A stretch of 32,919 nt of DNA from the NCBI GenBank assembly GCA_005798775.1, contig SYIM01000155.1:1-32919 (forward strand). The letters are read 5' to 3'. Origin of the DNA: Burkholderiales bacterium. GTDB lineage: Bacteria; Pseudomonadota; Gammaproteobacteria; Burkholderiales; Burkholderiaceae_E. The translations under genes were made by a program, and so were the position numbers. Each line of letters opens with the position of its first letter. Within the stretch, counting starts at the first letter, position 1. Shown piece after piece: positions 26,701 through 32,919 of the stretch. Below the pieces are notes generated by a model. The model saw only the letters and a program-made list of their open reading frames with translations. It made no database searches and was not told the origin of the DNA.

Positions 26701-29700
26701 TGTTCACCACCTTATCAAAAACGTAGCTCAGATAGCCCGACTCCTTGCCCGTGAGATCCTGTGAGGTGAACACGCTGTCACCACGAAGCGAAATTGCCCG
26801 CAGGTCGGCGAGAATCGTGTCACCGATCGCACCGTTCGCGCCACTTGCAGTCTTGGCGGCCGCGATCGCGACATCAAGAACCGAGATTGCCTCCGCATGC
26901 GTAATCTTGCCGTCGCTGGCCAAGGCTTCGTCGACCGTTCCACGAATTGAGGCAACCTTGAGCGCGCTTTGCGTCCAGCTGGGGGCGCCCGAGAAGAGGA
27001 AATTCTGGTTGAGTGTGCCCACCGTGTTTCCAAGCGTTGCCGTGAATTTGACCGCGTTGGATCCGCTCACGAGACCACTCAGGGAGCTGACTGGAACCGA
27101 CCAGGCACCTGTAGAGCTGGCTGTCACGGTCGCCGATTCCGCTGCGGCTGTTCCCAGAAACACTTTGACGACCGCTCCGGACGTTGTTGTGCCGGATATG
27201 CTCGTGGTGGAAGGCGAGATTACCGATGGAGTTTGGAGAACGATCGGTACGGTTTCATTCACGTCATCCAGGATGGTGATCGATACTGGGCTAGCGGTGA
27301 CGCTTGAAGAACCGTCAGCCGAGGTAGCCTTTACGTGGACAGTCAGCGCCTTGGTCGTAAGGGCTTCATAATCAATCGGCCCGGCCACCGAAACGGCGCC
27401 GGTGGTCGCATCAATTCGCAACTCTTTACCGGTGTAGTCCGAGACGCCGTTGGGATCCAGCAACTTGTACGAAACGGTGTTGTTCGAGCCATCCGCGTCC
27501 GTGGCGGATGCGGTGTAGCCAACCGGGGTTCCTACTGGTGAGTTCTCCATGACCGAATTGGCGGCAGTGTTGCGATCGGTGACCGCCGCAACCTGAAACT
27601 CGTTAACGTCCTGAAGCTCCACCGCGATGGTCCGTGTTGTGGTGTTACCCGCCGCATCGGTCACTGTGATGGGGAGTGAGTAGGTGTTAGCTCGACCGGT
27701 CTGTTCGAAGTTCTGGCCCATTGCGCTCTTGAGGCTGAGCACCCCATTGTTGAGGCTGAATAGGGAGCTATCCCCTGAAGCAGACAACGCTGAGAAAGTC
27801 ACTGGCTCGCTCGTGGTGAGGGTACCCACAGCCTGAGCGTTCTCGTTAACTTTGATCGGAGAAGACACAGTCAGCGCAGGAGCCGTGTTGTCGAGGGTGT
27901 AGCCGTTGAAGGTCTGGCCGACCACGTTGGTGGCAAGACTACGCGATGCAGAACCCGTCGCAGTGACGGTGGCACCTCCCAGCGACAGTGCACTGAGCTG
28001 GAACGTGCCACTCGACCCCGCAGGCGCCTGCGCGACAAAAGTGAGCGTGGATGTGCCGCTGCCGCCCGAGTATTGAGCGACGACGCTCGCGCTACCAACG
28101 GAAAAGGTTGCAGTAGGCGTGCCTCCGCCTGTATTGACCGTGACGGCCTCAGATGTGGCGAGGCTGAACGTGAGCGAGTCGCCCCCCTTGCCGGTGCTCG
28201 CTATTCCCGACGAGTCGGCCACGGTGAAATCGGTAACCACCAGGTCTGCCAGAACGCTGAGGGAGAAACTTTGGGAGGCACTGAGCGCTGGAGTCCCCCC
28301 ATCGGTTGCTTTCAGCGTATAGGTGGCGGCAGCCGAGGCCGTTGTTGGCGTACCGCTCAGGGTAAGGTTGGTCTCATTAAAAGTGAGCCCAGGGGGAAGC
28401 GCCGGGGAGAACGTATAGGCGAGGCTGCCAGGGCTCGTGGCCGCCGAGTCGGGGTCGGTCAGACGCCCGGCGAGCGACAGCGTAAAGGGCTTGCCGATTG
28501 CCGCTGTTTGGGCGCCGATAGAACCGGAGGCAACCGGCGATTCATTCACATCAGTGACATTGACAGTCAGATCTTTCGTGGACGTATTACCAGCAGAATC
28601 GGTCGCAGCGACTCGTAACGAGTACGACGACAATCGTCCAGCCTGCTCGTAGTTCGGAGCACTTGCGAACGACAGCGTGCTGCTACCCTCGATCTTGAAT
28701 AAGCGGGCGTCGGCACTTAGCGATCCGGTGGCGCCAACAATTGACCATGTGACCTGCTCGTTGGCAGTGAGATTCGCCACCCGCGTGGTGTTCTCTGCCA
28801 CCCCCAGCGTCGCAGCGGTGCCAATGACGGGCGGTGAGGTGTCGGCCGCGATTGCAGCCAGACCATCGCTCACAATGGGGTCGTAAGACACGTTACCCAT
28901 TCCCGCCTTCACGGCGGCCGCATCCGCGAACCCAGCATTTGAACCGGCGACCGTTAGGTAGATGAAGCCCCCGAGGTCGTTCCCGGCAAACTGGATAGTC
29001 GTCGGCGCCGCCCCGGAGTTCGAGTAGGCGGTCAGCGCAAGGTTGTTGGCTTTCGAACTCTGGTTATCTACGTAGATTTGGTCGCCTGCACCGAACCCGC
29101 TCACCGCCACGTTGAAGTTACCTGCCCGAACACCGTCGTACCCAAGGTTGGCGTTCGGCCCCGACGGGTCATGATCCTTGAAAACTAGCGCGACATTCGC
29201 GGAGGAAAGGTCGATGGCCGTCGCAACGCCTGCCGCCGGATTGCCTATTCCTTCGATATCAAGGTAAGAATAACTCGCAGTCAACTTGCCATCACTCCCC
29301 ATAATAACGGAGGGCGCAGCGTTGCTCGCGTTTGGCAAATTCGAGCTGGTGGTCCCGGGGGCGACAGTCGAGAAATTCAGCGTCGAAACGCCTTCAAAGG
29401 CCTGACTCAATTTTCCGCTCGCGCCGGTGAAAGCTCCGGCGTCCATCGCGATGTAATAGTTATTTCCGAAATCCAGATCAACTGAGGGGTTGATGGTGAC
29501 AGTTGCGCCCGATATCTGGACTTGGGCGGTCGAATCAACCGCGATGTCCAGCGTGTTGACCGTATTTTCGCCCCGGAACCCCGAACCGCCAACGTTTACG
29601 ATCCGAATGACTTTACCCGGCGCTGCGGTAACAGCCTCGGGAAAAACGAGAATAATATTCGAACTAACGTCGAGGTTAGAAACGTTGTCGAGTGCACTGG

Positions 29701-30613
29701 CTGTCGGGCCCAGGCCAAGGCCGGGAGTACGAAGTGCACCATCGAAATCGGTGAGGGAAGACAACACTACGCCGGCAGCGTTTGCTCCGGCTGCGACTAG
29801 CGCTGTTTTAGCTGCTTGACTACCCGCCGCGCCATCAGCGAAAACCAGCTGATCATTGAGCCCACCAGAGCCGCTGTTGACCTTGACGTTTTCAGTGACG
29901 CCGTTAATGGAGCGCGTGAATGTGACATAGTTTCCGGCAACTGATTTGGCGTAATCGCCCCAGTTACCCCGGAAGTGGATGACGTCCTTTCCCGAACCGA
30001 GAAGTGTGGCATCGACAGTGCTACCGTCAGCGATGTAGACCGTGTCCGCGTACAAACTGCCGACCAGGGTCATCTTCACGCCTGGTTTGCCCGGCGCGAA
30101 GGTGTCGCCGCTGTCACCTAAAGCGAAAGCCTTGATGCTTGAGTCAAGCGGGCTCGCGATCTGAGTCGCCTGCGAGGTCTCTCCGCTGGGCGGGGACATC
30201 GTCACCGGGTCAACAGCCTTGAGGCTGTTGAATAGCGACAGAGAATTGACTGTTCCGTCTGCGAAGATCAGCCGATCACTGATCGCGACGGTGCCGGCCT
30301 TGGTGAGCACTACTTTTTCCAGTGTGCTATCCGCCCCCCGCTGGATGGTCATGTTGGTGCCCGCGAGGGTCACGCTGTAGTCGGCATAGCGACCAGAGAA
30401 ATAGACCGCGTCAGACCCGGACCCGCTCAGGACGAAGTCGATCGAGACTCCCGGGCGGACGAAGACAGCGTCCACCAGCGCCGACCCGACAAACGTCACC
30501 TCCTGCCCAGTGAGTGCGACTGAACCGAGCGCGAGGTCGAAGTCTGTGAAGTTCGCGCCGGTGGACCCTTCGGCTGCCGGCAATACGAAATACTTGGTGC
30601 GTTTGATAGGCAT
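23780..30613 (-). CDS. Giant RTX/cadherin-repeat protein with an embedded calpain-type cysteine protease domain (2277 residues)
   Basis: Start at ATG 30613 with GAGG six bases upstream, ten bases after the preceding stop. Order: two RTX-like repeats ending in LxFADG (about 25-125, 178-272); bacterial Ig-like/SwmA-type domain (292-422); 'GYDG' module (422-582); cadherin-like domain (589-692) ending DVNE; putative-Ig domain (692-792); Ig-like domain (793-915); two cadherin-like domains (915-1117); another Ig-like domain (1117-1208); a helical segment with a degenerate EF-hand-like loop (about 1212-1272); peptidase C2 (calpain) domain (about 1349-1655) with catalytic-type C1393, H1598, N1619; the SFLK module (1685-1820); and C-terminal RTX repeats (about 2115-2198) ending PYTYVQ. 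There is no Sec signal peptide; export by the type I system is inferred from RTX repeats and context. It may be a secreted calcium-dependent protease, or an adhesin that processes itself or neighbours. Confidence 0.93.
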   Translation of the reverse strand: MPIKRTKYFVLPAAEGSTGANFTDFDLALGSVALTGQEVTFVGSALVDAVFVRPGVSIDFVLSGSGSDAVYFSGRYADYSVTLAGTNMTIQRGADSTLEKVVLTKAGTVAISDRLIFADGTVNSLSLFNSLKAVDPVTMSPPSGETSQATQIASPLDSSIKAFALGDSGDTFAPGKPGVKMTLVGSLYADTVYIADGSTVDATLLGSGKDVIHFRGNWGDYAKSVAGNYVTFTRSINGVTENVKVNSGSGGLNDQLVFADGAAGSQAAKTALVAAGANAAGVVLSSLTDFDGALRTPGLGLGPTASALDNVSNLDVSSNIILVFPEAVTAAPGKVIRIVNVGGSGFRGENTVNTLDIAVDSTAQVQISGATVTINPSVDLDFGNNYYIAMDAGAFTGASGKLSQAFEGVSTLNFSTVAPGTTSSNLPNASNAAPSVIMGSDGKLTASYSYLDIEGIGNPAAGVATAIDLSSANVALVFKDHDPSGPNANLGYDGVRAGNFNVAVSGFGAGDQIYVDNQSSKANNLALTAYSNSGAAPTTIQFAGNDLGGFIYLTVAGSNAGFADAAAVKAGMGNVSYDPIVSDGLAAIAADTSPPVIGTAATLGVAENTTRVANLTANEQVTWSIVGATGSLSADARLFKIEGSSTLSFASAPNYEQAGRLSSYSLRVAATDSAGNTSTKDLTVNVTDVNESPVASGSIGAQTAAIGKPFTLSLAGRLTDPDSAATSPGSLAYTFSPALPPGLTFNETNLTLSGTPTTASAAATYTLKATDGGTPALSASQSFSLSVLADLVVTDFTVADSSGIASTGKGGDSLTFSLATSEAVTVNTGGGTPTATFSVGSASVVAQYSGGSGTSTLTFVAQAPAGSSGTFQLSALSLGGATVTATGSASRSLATNVVGQTFNGYTLDNTAPALTVSSPIKVNENAQAVGTLTTSEPVTFSALSASGDSSLFSLNNGVLSLKSAMGQNFEQTGRANTYSLPITVTDAAGNTTTRTIAVELQDVNEFQVAAVTDRNTAANSVMENSPVGTPVGYTASATDADGSNNTVSYKLLDPNGVSDYTGKELRIDATTGAVSVAGPIDYEALTTKALTVHVKATSADGSSSVTASPVSITILDDVNETVPIVLQTPSVISPSTTSISGTTTSGAVVKVFLGTAAAESATVTASSTGAWSVPVSSLSGLVSGSNAVKFTATLGNTVGTLNQNFLFSGAPSWTQSALKVASIRGTVDEALASDGKITHAEAISVLDVAIAAAKTASGANGAIGDTILADLRAISLRGDSVFTSQDLTGKESGYLSYVFDKVVNTSPANAFFTGGTITRAPLGNLNSNSPVSSLEKLRDKWLLGRDLPDPRTEGDTANPAATSASGEYRAFDGSLVIDGFGYTDVRQGSMGDCYLLAGAAGIAEASTYAKTTSDPKLADYATAFERMFSANSGAPTWGVRLFDVFNKPHWVTVNNQFVVPTGSGDGAPPSYAKVPVSPSTDKPELWVALLEKAYAQANETGILQRDNSSNAFFAIEGGTGDNLQQMLGGGTAFLANGRTISWTRAYFGMPASEVNGQLGNTQISATSLEGVMNLGHPFYIGSGYETKINGTTGWTGGHAFAGFDPLRTNPTNTDITIYNPWGPTAPTHVSPFPDNLTTMKANAKLSLAFRVPEVPVWVTNHFNSASSKKVDAAKPVSKASALQSTEASGLLNQSFLKIGAGVSTAYADNGPAGNTADDRQGLFKLTGNETGVKVFLTPKEGASSVPSSYLQAISSATVDTFLAAVDAASSVANVKFVYQPSGAVDITGDPVAEVGVSVALGLPAAVSSGNIVFAPVKEAGEVGGAKVATGLAATVVNTKDAPEAHSINIDTTTGAVMFIDVEGYWRVGKFGELKSSYVPLTHTVDGTVTKVNHDTFEASAKAAQFIFDSDGKTVVGFEVIAASNENPDDLFVLYFDSTGQLVGSEYLSPQEELEAEAEYLIDANESGSLGNEPFFLAEGIAGAPDLYADPFGDLALLTGHSNGAAVYLPITISLVVEAGKPAEIHPINLYDFEDGIEFTAVVKAPNATVADPKYLLYLQFGNDNVATVTVQKTGAILLDSEGEVLVGAPLTAVEEAELEKASGIDLGRDGDTAAESPLITGNAEDNTFDSRGDGTKDRYKDSTGDDTYLGGEGDDLLIGILSGEPNFASRGVNVFFGDDGNDRFAGMGEGDIFLAGLGDKDSVWVNGARAAFEILLATPEQMALARAFDESVTAGYVVREIASGSIAAVFDAELIEFAVGGFSGQLSSLATPYTYVQ
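25650..26570 (-). other. Calpain-family (peptidase C2) catalytic domain inside the 2277-residue protein
   Basis: The active-site Cys motif is VRQGSMGDCYLLAG, with oxyanion-type Gln Q1387 six residues before C1393 (codon 26435-26437). The His motif is GGHAFAGF with H1598 (25820-25822). The Asn motif is IYNPWG with N1619 (25757-25759), matching the NPWG of calpains. Spacing is 205 and 21 residues, compared with roughly 157 and 24 in animal calpain, so an insertion lies between Cys and His. All residues needed for activity are present. Confidence 0.88.
28870..29350 (-). repeat. 'GYDG' module, copy in the 2277-residue protein
   Basis: This module of about 150 residues contains SYLDIEGIGNPAA, FKDHDPSGPNANLGYDGV, AVSGFGAGDQIYVDNQSS and APTTIQFAGNDLGGFIYLTV. 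It directly follows an SwmA-like Ig domain, as in the neighbouring protein. I do not know a named family for it. Confidence 0.75.
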
Positions 30614-30623
30614 GGCGCCCTCG

Positions 30624-31120
30624 TCAGGCAGAGATCACGGGGGAAGAAGCGGTTTGGGCCAGTTGCAAGAGCGTCTTGAAGCCGGACACCGTGTCGAACG
30701 CCGCAACACTGGTAGCGATCGTGATGTCGACGAAGCCTCCCAGCCCGGTGCCTGCAAACTGAATCGTGGACGGTGCAGATCCTCCGTTCGATATGTTTGC
30801 GGTGTCCAGACTATTGGCGACTGCGCTCTGGTTGTCGATATAAAGCAGGTCATCGGCTGAGAATCCAGTGACCGCAAGGAAAATATCACCGGTCTTAATG
30901 CCGTCGTATCCCCCCGCTGTTGGACCGGTAGGGTCGTAGTCCTTCGCTACCATCGCAACGCTGTTGGATCCGACATTCAGCGGCACCTTGTTCGACGAAG
31001 CGGGGTTGCCGAGATTCTCGATATCAAGCCAGAGCCGGCTCGTCGCAAGCGTACCGTCAGTGGCCATGATCTGAGATGCAGCGCCGTCGGTTGCCACCGG
31101 TTGCGAGAGGGAGGTCGGTG
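30624..31120 (-). repeat. 'GYDG' module, copy at the C-terminus of the upstream protein
   Basis: Matching landmarks are LWLDIENLGNPAS, AKDYDPTGPTAGGYDGI, AVTGFSADDLLYIDNQSA and APSTIQFAGTGLGGFVDITI. It again follows an SwmA-like Ig domain (about 31130-31480). Here the protein ends right after the module. Confidence 0.75.
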
Positions 31121-32919
31121 ACTTTGGTACCACCGTAGAAAAATTAATCACGGTGGAATCGCTGAGAACCGGCGTGCCCTGGAGGCTGGCCACCCCAATA
31201 AACGCACCCGCATCGATTTCCACATGGAAATTGTTCGCTAGATCAAGTTCAGCGGTGGGATTGATGATGACCGTTTTTTTGTCAGTGGAGAACGTGACCT
31301 GAGATGAAGTCGCCTCGATCTGGATGCTATTGGTTGCTGATTCGGTACGGAAGCCGTTCACCGCAGTGCTGTTGGCGTCATTGACCAAACGGATGTACTT
31401 CAGCGCGGAGGGGTTTACGGCTTCACTGAATTTCAGCACGATGTTGGACGTTGGGTCGAGGTTGGTGACGCCATCCAACGCGCTGGCGGCCAGCGTCGGC
31501 GCGGTCACTGCGTTCATCGTCACCGTCTTTTCCACCGAAAGATTTCCTCCGTCGGTTGCAACGATCGTGACCGTTTTGGAGCCGGTCTGGCTCACGGTTC
31601 CTGTGAGAGCACCCGTCGCAGAGGCAAGGGTCAGACCGCTAGGCAAGCCGGTTGGCATATCAGCGGTTGCCTTGGCCGAATAGGTGAGCTTTCCGTTGTT
31701 ACCCGTACTCGCATCCGGGTCGCTGAACCAGCCCGCGATAGAAGCATTCGTAAGCGCAAGACCCACCACAGCGGTGTATTCGGTGGGTGAAGACGCGACG
31801 ACCGTCGGCTTCTCATTCACATCGGTCACCGCAATGACAATCGCGTCGCTGACCTGTGACGACCCGTCGGCTGAGGTCGCCTTCACATAAATGGTGCGAG
31901 ATGTCGTGGAACTCGCCTCAAAGTCAATCGCTCCCGACGCGGTCACGATACCGGTGGAGGCGTTAACCGCAAACTCCGTTCCCGTGTAAGTCGTGCCGTT
32001 TGCGTTCACCAGCATGTAGGTGAGAGCGTTGGTGGATCCATCGGCGTCTGTTGCCGCTGCGGTAACGCCGACAGCAGTACCGGCCGTAGCGTTCTCGGTT
32101 ACGGTATTGGTCGCCGCGTTGGAATCCGCCGGCTTGGAGACCTGGAACTCGTTGACGTCGGTGAGGTTGACTGTGAGGCTGGCCGTTTTCTGATTTCCAG
32201 CAGGGTCAGTCGCAGCCAGCGTCAGGATCGTGGTGCGGTCAGCTTCCACCTCGAAGTTCTTGAGCGCTGCGAAGCTGAGTACCGTACCCGCGATGGTGAA
32301 GCCCGACGCATTCGCACCCGTGACTGACCACGTCACCGACTCGTCAGCAGCCAGATCTGCGATTTTTGTAGCGTTCTCAGCCACCGAGATGGTTGTGTTC
32401 GAAGGCGACTGAATCGTTGGCAGCTTACTGTCCAGCGTATAACCTGCAAGCGTCTGACCCACACTGGTGGCGACCAGAGGCTGCTTTGAGACATTCCCGA
32501 TGATGGTGGCGTTGGTGAGAGTAAACCCGCCAACTTCGAACGTACCGCTCGCGTTCGGCGCCTTGGCGGTGAACGTAAGGTTGTCGGTGCCTGTCCCCTG
32601 ACCATAGGTGGCATCGAACGTGGTAGCGGCCAGCCCGCCGCTCATCACCTTAAAGGTGGCCTTGGGCACGCCCGTGACAGTCACCGCCTCGGTAAATTTC
32701 AGGACAAAGGTCAGGTCATCGCCAGACTTGCCGACCGTCGCCGACGGGACCGGGTCAGTCACCGTGAAGCTTTGCAGCACCGGCGCTGAGACCACGCCGA
32801 GCGTAAACGTCTGCTCGGCAAACAGCGATCCCGAGTCGGTCGCCCTCACCGTGATCGAGACCGGGCTGGCATCGGCGGTTGCCGTCCCCGACAGCACACC
32901 GGCGGAGGTAAGCGTCAAA
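30624..32919 (-). CDS. Cadherin/Ig-repeat surface protein, C-terminal part (N-terminus outside the window)
   Basis: The reading frame is open to the right edge, so 765 codons of a longer gene are visible. The TTG at 32918 is not a real start, because the domain there is already under way. Order: end of a putative-Ig domain; Ig-like domain (SFTVTDPVPSATVGKSGDDL onward); cadherin-like domain ending LTDVNE; second cadherin-like domain with ATDADGSTNALTY and ending DVNE; putative-Ig domain (DVNEKPTVVASS onward); SwmA-like Ig domain; GYDG module; stop. The Ig-cadherin-cadherin run is repeated in the same order in the 2277-residue protein. No RTX repeats are visible in this part, and the C-terminus (ASSPVISA) has no export signal I can identify. 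The stop lies ten bases before the next start, so translation of the two is likely coupled and the products may act together. Confidence 0.88.
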   Translation of the reverse strand, partial: LTLTSAGVLSGTATADASPVSITVRATDSGSLFAEQTFTLGVVSAPVLQSFTVTDPVPSATVGKSGDDLTFVLKFTEAVTVTGVPKATFKVMSGGLAATTFDATYGQGTGTDNLTFTAKAPNASGTFEVGGFTLTNATIIGNVSKQPLVATSVGQTLAGYTLDSKLPTIQSPSNTTISVAENATKIADLAADESVTWSVTGANASGFTIAGTVLSFAALKNFEVEADRTTILTLAATDPAGNQKTASLTVNLTDVNEFQVSKPADSNAATNTVTENATAGTAVGVTAAATDADGSTNALTYMLVNANGTTYTGTEFAVNASTGIVTASGAIDFEASSTTSRTIYVKATSADGSSQVSDAIVIAVTDVNEKPTVVASSPTEYTAVVGLALTNASIAGWFSDPDASTGNNGKLTYSAKATADMPTGLPSGLTLASATGALTGTVSQTGSKTVTIVATDGGNLSVEKTVTMNAVTAPTLAASALDGVTNLDPTSNIVLKFSEAVNPSALKYIRLVNDANSTAVNGFRTESATNSIQIEATSSQVTFSTDKKTVIINPTAELDLANNFHVEIDAGAFIGVASLQGTPVLSDSTVINFSTVVPKSPTSLSQPVATDGAASQIMATDGTLATSRLWLDIENLGNPASSNKVPLNVGSNSVAMVAKDYDPTGPTAGGYDGIKTGDIFLAVTGFSADDLLYIDNQSAVANSLDTANISNGGSAPSTIQFAGTGLGGFVDITIATSVAAFDTVSGFKTLLQLAQTASSPVISA

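Noticed and set aside
32916-32918. TTG near the right edge as the start of the partial cadherin protein
   Set aside because: The putative-Ig domain is already under way at that point and the frame is still open at the edge.

Overview
The window is a Gram-negative secretion and surface-protein locus. Nine of its ten genes lie on the minus strand; the exception is one glycosyltransferase gene. High GC content, frequent GTG starts, an inner-membrane ABC/HlyD/TolC exporter and an undecaprenyl-phosphate sugar transferase point to a proteobacterium. A betaproteobacterium is my inference from overall style; nothing in the window (no rRNA, no tRNA) fixes the taxon. No mobile element, CRISPR array or RNA gene was recognised, and no gene-free stretch exceeds about 280 bases.

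Layout in minus-strand transcription order, from the right edge: (A) the 3' part of a cadherin/Ig-repeat protein (30624-32919, open at the window edge). (B) Ten bases later, a 2277-residue protein (23780-30613) with RTX-like N-terminal repeats, Ig/cadherin domains, an apparently intact calpain-type cysteine protease domain (C1393/H1598/N1619) and a C-terminal RTX region. A plus-strand GT4 glycosyltransferase (22481-23725) converges on B through a bidirectional terminator hairpin. Then come a 599-residue protein with a dockerin-like C-terminus (20572-22371), a 680-residue RTX protein (18420-20462) and a 3010-residue RTX protein (9107-18139) that carries seven delta-60 repeats and a tandem pair of carbohydrate-binding-like domains. 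A complete type I secretion system follows: ATPase/permease (6509-8998), HlyD adaptor (5186-6505) and TolC-family outer membrane protein (3706-5205). Next is a WecA/MraY-family sugar-phosphate transferase (2401-3522). Last is the N-terminal 753 residues of another large adhesin-like protein (2259 to the left edge), which runs out of the window.

How they may work together (inference): the exporter is the LapB/LssB type, with a degenerate C39-like domain, and this type carries giant repeats-rich substrates out of the cell in one step. At least three neighbours (B and the 680- and 3010-residue proteins) have RTX calcium-binding repeats near the C-terminus, as such substrates do. The two sugar-transfer enzymes suggest that a polysaccharide or glycan is built alongside the exported proteins. 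The substrates exchange domains: the 680- and 3010-residue proteins share their C-terminal approximately 430-480 residues; A and B share an Ig plus 'GYDG' module; B and the 3010-residue protein share a module that in the latter is split by the delta-60 block. The most striking element is the calpain-type protease inside a giant exported calcium-binding protein.
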